From: an uncultured Eubacteriales bacterium
GTDB taxonomy: Bacteria > Bacillota > Clostridia > Lachnospirales > Bianqueaceae
Assembly: GCA_900322165.1 (NCBI GenBank)
Contig: ONYR01000282.1
Location: 1-10,689 of the forward strand
DNA: 10,689 bases
Direction: 5' to 3'
The notes beneath the pieces were generated by a model, which saw nothing but the letters and a program-made list of their open reading frames with translations, was not told where the DNA came from and searched no databases. Of this stretch, positions 6,001 to 10,689 are shown piece by piece. Each line of letters starts with the position of its first letter. Position 1 is the first letter of the stretch. The translations under genes and the position numbers were made by a program.

Positions 6001-7836
6001 ATGAGCAGACTTTCCTTGTTTACCGAAAGCCGCGCTCAGACAACCGTGGAGCAGCTGTACAAGGATATGGAGCGCCGCATCGTGGCGTCTCCCCCTGACA
6101 TCTGCCCGGTCGATCTGGCTGCGGCCTTCCTCAAGATGTGCGTCACGCAGAGCTGCGGCAAATGCGTTCCGTGCCGTGTCGGTCTGGTTCAGCTTGAAAA
6201 CCTGATCGAGGATGTCCTTGAAGGCAAAGCGACCGAAGATACCCTGACACAGATCGAAGCGCTTGCGAAAAACATTTCCGTTACGGCGGACTGCGCGATC
6301 GGTACTGAGTCGGCGAAGCTTGTGCTGAAGGGACTTGAAGGCTTCCGCGATGACTATCTGAGCCATATCCGCGAGCATCGCTGCACCTGCAGCGGAACCC
6401 AGAGCATTCCCTGCGTGAGCAACTGCCCGGCCGGCGTCGATATTCCCGGCTATGTGGCACTTGTTGGCGAAGGCCGTTATGCCGATGCGGTTCGCCTGAT
6501 CCGCAAGGACAACCCGTTCCCGATGGCCTGCGCCCTGATCTGCGAGCATCCGTGTGAGACGCGCTGCCGCAGAACGCTTCTTGACGCCCCGATCAACATC
6601 CGCGGCCTCAAGCGCACGGCGGTTGACCGTGCCGGCATCGTTCCGGCTCCGGAGTGCATGAGCGCAACCGGTAAGAAGGTCGCCATCGTCGGCGGCGGTC
6701 CCTCCGGTCTTTCCGCAGCGTACTATCTGCAGCTGATGGGACATTCCTGCACCGTATTTGAACAGCATAAAAAGCTCGGCGGCATGCTGATCTACGGCAT
6801 CCCGTCTTACCGTCTCCCGAGAGAGCGTCTGCAGCAGGATATCGACTGCATCCTCTCCACGGGCGTTGAAGTCAAGCTTGAGACCAAGGTTGGCGAAGGT
6901 GAGTGGACGATGGAGCGTCTGCGCAAAGAGTTCGACGCCGTCTACATTTCCATCGGTGCTCATCAGGACAAGAAGGTCGGCATCGAGGGCGAGGATGCGG
7001 AAGGTGTTCTTTCCGCAGTCGAGTTCCTTGGCGGAATCGGCGATGGGATCATCCCCGATTTCAAGGGCAAGCGCGTGTGTGTCATCGGCGGCGGCAACGT
7101 TGCGATGGACTGCACGAGAAGCGCGATCCGCTGCGGCGCTGAAGCGGTTTCGATCGTATACCGCCGCCGTAAGGAAGACATGACCGCGCTGATGGAAGAG
7201 GTCGACGGCGCGATCGCGGAAGGCGCCATCATGATGGATCTGTACGCGCCCACCCGCATTGAGACCGATGAAAACAATAAAGTAACCGCTCTCTGGACGA
7301 CTCCGAAGATGTCCTCCCTCATCAAGGGCGGCCGCATGAACCCGGCCGATGCCGGCAAGGAAGATGTCCGTATTCCTTGCGATATCGTGCTTGTAGCGGT
7401 CGGTCAGGGCATCGAGTTCCGCCGTCTGGAAGATTCCGGCATTCCGGTCAACCGCGGAACCTTTGTCGCGGACAACGGAACCATTATCAAGGATGCACCC
7501 GGCGTATTCGCGGGCGGCGACTGCGTGACCGGTCCGAAGACCGCGATCCGCGCGATCGCAGCCGGCAAGGTAGCTGCGGCGAACATTGACCATTATCTGG
7601 GCTATAATCACCGGATCAGCGTGGACGTCGAGATTCCCGATCCCGCGCTCGGTGACCGTCCCTACTGCGGCCGCGTGAACATGCTCGAGCGCGAGCCTGC
7701 GGTGCGCAAGAATGACTTTGAACTGATGGAGATCGTGATGAGCGAGAAGGAATCCTATCAGGAAGCCAGCCGCTGCCTGCGCTGTGATCATTTCGGCTGC
7801 GGCGCGTTTAAGGGAGGGAGGAAGACAGAATGGTAA
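6001..7836 (+). CDS. NuoF-type [4Fe-4S] / GltD-like FAD-NAD(P)H fusion, hydrogenase partner
   Basis: 611 aa. The start at 6001 follows AAAGGA at 6 bases; the in-frame ATG at 5917 lies in the promoter zone. Residues ~35-120 match the C-terminal Fe-S domain of NuoF/HydB (SCGKCVPCRVG, C52, C55, C58, with C98), but the FMN/NADH-binding part of NuoF is absent. Residues ~128-205 are the GltD/Fer4_20 helical domain with two Cys sets (C138/C142 and C177-C189). Residues ~225-560 are a GltD-type flavoprotein: FAD GGGPSG (231-236), NAD(P) GGGNVA (363-368) followed by VYRRRK, whose Arg cluster favours NADPH, and closing FAD motif GVFAGGD (501-507). The tail has C592, C595 and C600. It likely passes electrons between NAD(P)H and the hydrogenase encoded by the overlapping next gene. 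The cofactor choice and direction are inferred. Confidence 0.9.
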   Translation: MSRLSLFTESRAQTTVEQLYKDMERRIVASPPDICPVDLAAAFLKMCVTQSCGKCVPCRVGLVQLENLIEDVLEGKATEDTLTQIEALAKNISVTADCAIGTESAKLVLKGLEGFRDDYLSHIREHRCTCSGTQSIPCVSNCPAGVDIPGYVALVGEGRYADAVRLIRKDNPFPMACALICEHPCETRCRRTLLDAPINIRGLKRTAVDRAGIVPAPECMSATGKKVAIVGGGPSGLSAAYYLQLMGHSCTVFEQHKKLGGMLIYGIPSYRLPRERLQQDIDCILSTGVEVKLETKVGEGEWTMERLRKEFDAVYISIGAHQDKKVGIEGEDAEGVLSAVEFLGGIGDGIIPDFKGKRVCVIGGGNVAMDCTRSAIRCGAEAVSIVYRRRKEDMTALMEEVDGAIAEGAIMMDLYAPTRIETDENNKVTALWTTPKMSSLIKGGRMNPADAGKEDVRIPCDIVLVAVGQGIEFRRLEDSGIPVNRGTFVADNGTIIKDAPGVFAGGDCVTGPKTAIRAIAAGKVAAANIDHYLGYNHRISVDVEIPDPALGDRPYCGRVNMLEREPAVRKNDFELMEIVMSEKESYQEASRCLRCDHFGCGAFKGGRKTEW

Positions 7837-9614
7837 ATATTACGATTAACGGGACTCCCGTCTCTGTTGAAAACGGTACCACGATCCTCGAGGCGACCCG
7901 CCTCGTTGGCATGAGCGTTCCGACGCTCTGCTATTTAAAGGGCATCAACCAGATCGGCGCCTGCCGTGTCTGCCTGGTTGAGGTAAAGAATATCGATCGT
8001 CTGCTTCCGGCCTGCGACACGCTTTGCGAAGAGGGCATGGAAGTGCTGACGAACACCCCGAAGGTGCGTGAAGCCCGCCAGATGAACCTGGAGCTTCTGC
8101 TGAGCCAGCACCGCATCAACTGCCCGGTCTGTGAGCGCAACGGTTCCTGCCAGCTGCAGGAAGTCATGAGCTCCTACCCGATCGGCGATATCATGAACTT
8201 TAAGCATGAATATCCCGAGGATGACTGGGATCAGAGCCTTCCGATCATCCGTGACGAGAGCAAGTGTATCCGCTGCTATCGCTGCGTATCGGTCTGCGAA
8301 AAGGTTCAGGGCCTGAACATTTGGGACATGGTCGGTTCGGGAAGCCGCACCACCGTCAATGTTTCTCATAACCGTAAGCTGAGCGCGGCAGACTGCGCAT
8401 TCTGCGGCCAGTGTATCACTCACTGCCCGACCAACGCGCTGCATAGCCGCGATGACTCCAAGGCCATCACCGGTGTCGGCGGCGTGCTCGATGATCCGAA
8501 CAAGATCACGGTCGTTCAGGTCGCTCCGGCGATCCGTGCTGCCTGGGGTGAGAGCTTCGGCCTTGACGCTTCGGTCGCGACCGAGGGACGTCTTGCCGCA
8601 GCGCTTCGCCGAATCGGTTTTGACTATGTCTTCGATACCAACTTCTCCGCTGACCTGACGATCATGGAAGAGGGCAACGAATTCCTCGAGCGCATGCAGC
8701 ATCCGGAAGCCCACAAGTGGCCGATGTTCACGTCCTGCTGCCCAGGCTGGGTCCGTTTCCTGAAGAGCAATTATCCGGACATGACCGATCAGCTCTCCAC
8801 CGCAAAGTCTCCGCAGCAGATGTTCGGCGCTGTCACGAAGACCTACTTTGCCAAGAAGATCGGTGTGGATCCGCACGACATCGTCTGCGTTTCCATCATG
8901 CCCTGTACCGCGAAGAAGGCCGAGCTTGCCATCCCCAGCATCAACGATGCCGTCGAAGGCGAGCGCGACGTTGACTTCTCCCTCACGACCCGTGAGCTTT
9001 GCCGCATGATCAAGGCCGACAACATCGACGTTGCCGCCCTGCCGGAGGAAGAGTTTGATTCGCCTCTCGGCACCGGTACCGGCGCGGCCGTCATCTTCGG
9101 TACGACCGGCGGTGTTATGGAAGCAGCGCTTCGTACCTGCTACTACGTCCTGACCGGTGAAAACCCGAACGCAGACGAAACCTTCAAGGCCGTTCGCGCG
9201 ATGGATTCCACCCGTCCGTGGGTCGAGGCAGAGTACAATGTCGCCGGCATCAAGGTGCGCGCAGCGGTTGCCAACGGTCTTGGCAATGCCCGCCGACTGA
9301 TCCGCGCGATCCGCCGCGGCGAAGTGGACTATCAGTTTGTAGAGATCATGGCTTGCCCGGGCGGCTGCGTTGGCGGCGGCGGTCAGCCGATCCACTACAA
9401 TCAGGAGCTCGCTTCGAGCCGTGCCAAGGTGCTCTACAACTACGATAAGAAGAATGTCCTTCGCTTCTCCCACGAGAACCCCGAAGTCCAGGCACTCTAC
9501 AGCGAATACCTCGGCAAGCCGTGCGGCGAAATCGCCCACCATCTCCTGCACACGAACCACCACGGCTGGGAGATGCCCAAGAGCCCGAACCTCGACGAGG
9601 ATGTTATGCTGTGA
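7830..9614 (+). CDS. hydA: [FeFe] hydrogenase catalytic subunit, group A, probably A2
   Basis: 594 aa. The start overlaps the preceding gene by 7 bases, with GGGAGGGAGG before it, so the two are coupled. Domains in order: [2Fe-2S] Fer2 (C34, C45, C48, C62); His-ligated [4Fe-4S] (H94, C98, C101, C107); two ferredoxin-type [4Fe-4S] (C146/149/152/156 and C189/192/195/199); then the H-cluster domain. Its three signatures are complete: TSCCPGW (C303 as proton-relay Cys, C304 as ligand), MPCTAKKAE (C359) and MACPGGCVGGGGQP (C509, C513), followed by the small C-terminal lobe. It catalyses reversible proton reduction to H2 in the cytosol and depends on HydE/F/G maturases not seen here. Pairing with a GltD-like flavoprotein is the hallmark of the glutamate-synthase-linked group A2; no HydC (NuoE) or FMN-type HydB gene is present. 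Confidence 0.97.
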   Translation: MVNITINGTPVSVENGTTILEATRLVGMSVPTLCYLKGINQIGACRVCLVEVKNIDRLLPACDTLCEEGMEVLTNTPKVREARQMNLELLLSQHRINCPVCERNGSCQLQEVMSSYPIGDIMNFKHEYPEDDWDQSLPIIRDESKCIRCYRCVSVCEKVQGLNIWDMVGSGSRTTVNVSHNRKLSAADCAFCGQCITHCPTNALHSRDDSKAITGVGGVLDDPNKITVVQVAPAIRAAWGESFGLDASVATEGRLAAALRRIGFDYVFDTNFSADLTIMEEGNEFLERMQHPEAHKWPMFTSCCPGWVRFLKSNYPDMTDQLSTAKSPQQMFGAVTKTYFAKKIGVDPHDIVCVSIMPCTAKKAELAIPSINDAVEGERDVDFSLTTRELCRMIKADNIDVAALPEEEFDSPLGTGTGAAVIFGTTGGVMEAALRTCYYVLTGENPNADETFKAVRAMDSTRPWVEAEYNVAGIKVRAAVANGLGNARRLIRAIRRGEVDYQFVEIMACPGGCVGGGGQPIHYNQELASSRAKVLYNYDKKNVLRFSHENPEVQALYSEYLGKPCGEIAHHLLHTNHHGWEMPKSPNLDEDVML

Positions 9615-9652
9615 GGGGAAGGCTTAACAATAAAAGATAAATAAATGAATAC

Positions 9653-9694
9653 ATGGCCTGCAAAAACGAGATCATTTCTGCAGGCCATTTTTTT
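9653..9694 (+). terminator. Intrinsic terminator of the hydrogenase operon
   Basis: ATGGCCTGCA (9653-9662) pairs perfectly with TGCAGGCCAT (9679-9688), followed by a T-run through 9694. It lies 38 bases after the hydrogenase stop codon. Confidence 0.9.
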
Positions 9695-9741
9695 GGCTTT
9701 TGTCTTCTTTCGTGCTATTGTAGCTTGTTTTTCTCAGAACT

Positions 9742-9772
9742 ATTGGGATGATAAAGTGTGGAATCATCCAAT
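9742..9772. other. Imperfect hairpin in AT-rich spacer
   Basis: ATTGGGATGAT (9742-9752) pairs with ATCATCCAAT (9763-9772) with one bulged G. A T-rich stretch (9781-9786) follows at 8 bases, so a second, weak plus-strand terminator is possible. It borders the repeat array on its left. Confidence 0.4.
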
Positions 9773-9773
9773 G

Positions 9774-10106
9774 TAATCTCTTTTTTACTTTTCTTCCTTC
9801 TAAGATTAAATCGTTGAGGTTTTCCCTGCTCTTAAATTTAGTTGTTTCCTCCGAAATAATCTTATAAAGAATTTTCTTGTGTTTGAGATGATGTAATATC
9901 CTCTCAGGTATCCTCCTTGGTTCTCGAACTCCACTTGGTATAATCTCATACTCAAAATAGAGTTATTTGAGATCAATCTTTCTTTGACATAGCGCTGTTT
10001 CCAGTTTTGCCTTGGGCTGGGAGTAGTCTTTACCAATAAAAACCGGACTTTGAGATTACTTTTCAAAATCACTCCAGGCGTTTGAGTGCGAAATGGGAGG
10101 AAGCAA
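9774..10106. repeat. Degenerate 83-84 bp tandem repeat, four units
   Basis: Units begin at 9774, 9857, 9941 and 10024 (steps of 83, 84 and 83). Each opens with TAATCT or TAGTCT. At unit positions 26-33 units 2-4 carry identical TTTGAGAT (9882, 9966, 10049) and unit 1 has TCTAAGAT (9799). The opening ATCT and the later AGAT are complementary, so every unit can fold as a small hairpin with a loop of ~19 bases. The rest of each unit is strongly diverged. The period is not a multiple of 3 and no convincing gene lies here, so a protein repeat is unlikely. The stretch is AT-rich compared with the flanking genes. Function and strand are unknown. Confidence 0.6.
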
Positions 10107-10116
10107 CTCTTTTCCC

Positions 10117-10145
10117 TTGACAAACACCCTTTCTTCCCATAAAAT
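10117..10145 (+). promoter_or_regulatory. Promoter of the valS T-box leader
   Basis: A perfect TTGACA (10117-10122), a 17-base spacer and TAAAAT (10140-10145). Transcription is expected to begin near 10152, right where the T-box leader starts. Confidence 0.82.
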
Positions 10146-10151
10146 AGGCAG

Positions 10152-10427
10152 AAGCAAATGACGTTGAGAAAGAGGAGTAGATCTCACCTCGCAACAGAGA
10201 AGGCGGCTCACCGGCTGAAAGGCTGCCCGGCGCAAGGAGGATCGAAGGTCGCTTTTGAGTTGTTCGGATGAAGGATGTTCCGAGGCGGTATACATATGCC
10301 AGCCAAGCCGTAAAGGTTTTCGGGTATCTTTTAGTTCGGGCCGGTTCATCCCGTTATCGATGAAACAAGTAATAAATAAGGTGGTACCGCGGACTTCGCC
10401 CTTGGAGTGAAGACGCGGTATTTTTTT
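10152..10427 (+). promoter_or_regulatory. Valine-specific T-box riboswitch leader
   Basis: The conserved T-box AAGGTGGTACCGCG lies at 10378-10391. Stem I spans about 10160-10265. Its specifier loop is bounded by AAAG/CTTT below and GATC/GATC above, with AGTA on the 5' side (loop E-like) and GTC at 10248-10250 on the 3' side, a valine codon. Stem III is TTCATC-CCGTTATC-GATGAA (10345-10364). The UGGU in the T-box (10383-10386 region) pairs with ACCA, as expected for tRNA-Val with discriminator A. When tRNA-Val is uncharged the antiterminator forms and valS is read; charged tRNA allows termination. The exact stem I folding was done by eye. Confidence 0.93.
10385..10427 (+). terminator. T-box-controlled terminator
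   Basis: TACCGCG (10385-10391) pairs with CGCGGTA (10414-10420), with an inner CTTC/GAAG, followed by seven T (10421-10427). Its 5' arm shares bases with the T-box sequence, so terminator and antiterminator exclude each other. Confidence 0.92.
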
Positions 10428-10431
10428 ACAA

Positions 10432-10579
10432 GGAGGAAAACGCGAAAAATCATGCCCGTGCATGATTTTTCACGTAGCAATTTGTGTCGAAGCGCCACAA
10501 ATTGCCTGATCGCAGCTGAGAAATCGCATACGCGAATTTCTCAGCGCGAATCTTTCGCTACGCTTCAGAATGGAGGAAA
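10432..10579 (+). repeat. Clustered palindromic element in the valS 5' UTR, flanked by GGAGGAAA
   Basis: Four hairpins lie back to back: 10444-10455/10460-10471 (12 bp, loop 4); 10477-10486/10496-10505 (10 bp); 10515-10524/10536-10545 (10 bp, extendable by CGC/GCG); and 10546-10550/10554-10558 (5 bp). CGTAGC (10473-10478) is also complementary to GCTACG (10557-10562). The block is flanked by direct repeats GGAGGAAA at 10432-10439 and 10572-10579; the left copy looks like a ribosome site with no start codon at proper distance. This fits insertion of a small non-autonomous palindromic element, but no second copy is in the window. Confidence 0.6.
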
Positions 10580-10581
10580 CC

Positions 10582-10689
10582 ATGCAGAATCTGCCGACTA
10601 CTTACGATCCGAAAGCGATCGAGAGCCGCCTGTACAAAAAGTGGGAAACCAACGGGTATTTCCACGCTGAGGTTGATGAGACCAAGAAA
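10582..10689 (+). CDS. valS: Valyl-tRNA synthetase, N-terminal fragment (cut by window edge)
   Basis: Only the first 36 codons are present; the frame is open to the edge. The start at 10582 follows GGAGGAAA at 2-5 bases. The N-terminus MQNLPTTYDPKAIE...YKKWETNGYFHA matches the opening of bacterial ValS (LPKTYDP, then KWYxxWxxxGYF). The enzyme charges tRNA-Val with valine in the cytosol. The upstream T-box with a valine specifier and matched acceptor-binding bases independently supports the identity. Confidence 0.93.
   Translation, partial: MQNLPTTYDPKAIESRLYKKWETNGYFHAEVDETKK

Noticed and set aside
5863..7791. 642-codon open frame on the minus strand opposite the flavoprotein gene
   Set aside because: Antisense shadow: the plus-strand protein has complete Fe-S, FAD and NAD(P) motifs. 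The minus translation has no recognisable motif and runs over the hydrogenase promoter region.
7935..9563. 542-codon open frame on the minus strand opposite the hydrogenase gene
   Set aside because: Shadow of a GC-rich, codon-biased gene whose H-cluster signatures are intact on the plus strand; the minus product resembles no family.
9917..9944. Plus-strand promoter-like TTGGTT-N16-TATAAT with TGG before the -10
   Set aside because: The -10 is part of the repeated TAATCT box and the -35 is poor; with no downstream gene before the valS promoter it may be chance.
9774..10106. CRISPR array
   Set aside because: The period is regular, but the conserved boxes are only 6-8 bases, the units are degenerate and no cas gene is present.
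9806..10123. 105-codon minus-strand frame in the AT-rich spacer
   Set aside because: No good ribosome site, basic low-complexity product, overlap with the valS promoter and with non-triplet 83/84-bp repeats; more likely non-coding.
10407..10670. 87-codon plus-strand frame over the hairpin cluster and the start of valS
   Set aside because: It begins in the terminator stem; the internal ATG at 10452 lies 15 bases after AGGAGG, and the translation is read through palindromes and then out of frame with valS.

Overview
The window reads like the chromosome of an anaerobic, low-oxygen-adapted member of the Bacillota, most likely Clostridia (Lachnospiraceae-like) or Erysipelotrichia. The reasons are strong AGGAGG-type ribosome sites, a valine T-box riboswitch upstream of valS, an [FeFe] hydrogenase, many sigma-A-type promoters with extended -10 elements, and fairly GC-rich coding sequence with AT-rich intergenic spacers. 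Species cannot be told from the sequence alone.

Layout, left to right. (1) 41-76: a bidirectional terminator closes whatever lies to the left. (2) 141-1046 (-): a membrane-anchored C39-like papain-fold protein whose catalytic Cys position holds Asp. (3) 1286-1828 (+): a Cys-type glutathione peroxidase, divergent from (2), with a textbook promoter overlapped by an OhrR/MarR-like palindrome. (4) 1956-2609 (-): an unrecognised six-TM protein, separated from the peroxidase by a bidirectional terminator. (5) 2726-5764 (-): a compact four-gene operon, in transcription order a Crp/Fnr-type regulator, a lipoprotein substrate-binding protein, a NitT/TauT-type permease and its ATPase, with junctions of 1 nt, 0 nt and a 10-nt overlap. 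A consensus promoter and a 34-bp inverted repeat precede the regulator. (6) 6001-9614 (+), divergent from (5): two overlapping genes for a putative glutamate-synthase-linked (group A2-type) [FeFe] hydrogenase. The first is a flavoprotein joining a NuoF-type [4Fe-4S] domain to a GltD-like FAD/NADPH module; the second is the catalytic H-cluster subunit. (7) 9653-9694: terminator. (8) 9774-10106: AT-rich non-coding DNA with a degenerate 83-84 bp tandem repeat. (9) 10117-10427: promoter and valine T-box leader. (10) 10440-10571: a dense cluster of four hairpins flanked by a duplicated GGAGGAAA. (11) 10582 to the edge: the start of valS.

How the parts may work together: the flavoprotein and hydrogenase probably exchange electrons between NAD(P)H, an internal chain of Fe-S clusters and protons/H2. 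The divergently transcribed regulator-transporter operon shares a 236-bp intergenic region with them and may be co-regulated, though its substrate is unknown. The peroxidase is a likely oxidative-stress defence gene. The valS leader senses uncharged tRNA-Val (specifier GUC, acceptor-binding UGGU).

The least explained pieces are the 83-84 bp repeat array, the hairpin cluster inserted in the valS leader, the apparently inactivated C39 protein, and the Crp-like regulator that lacks the canonical cAMP contacts but has a plausible self-operator.
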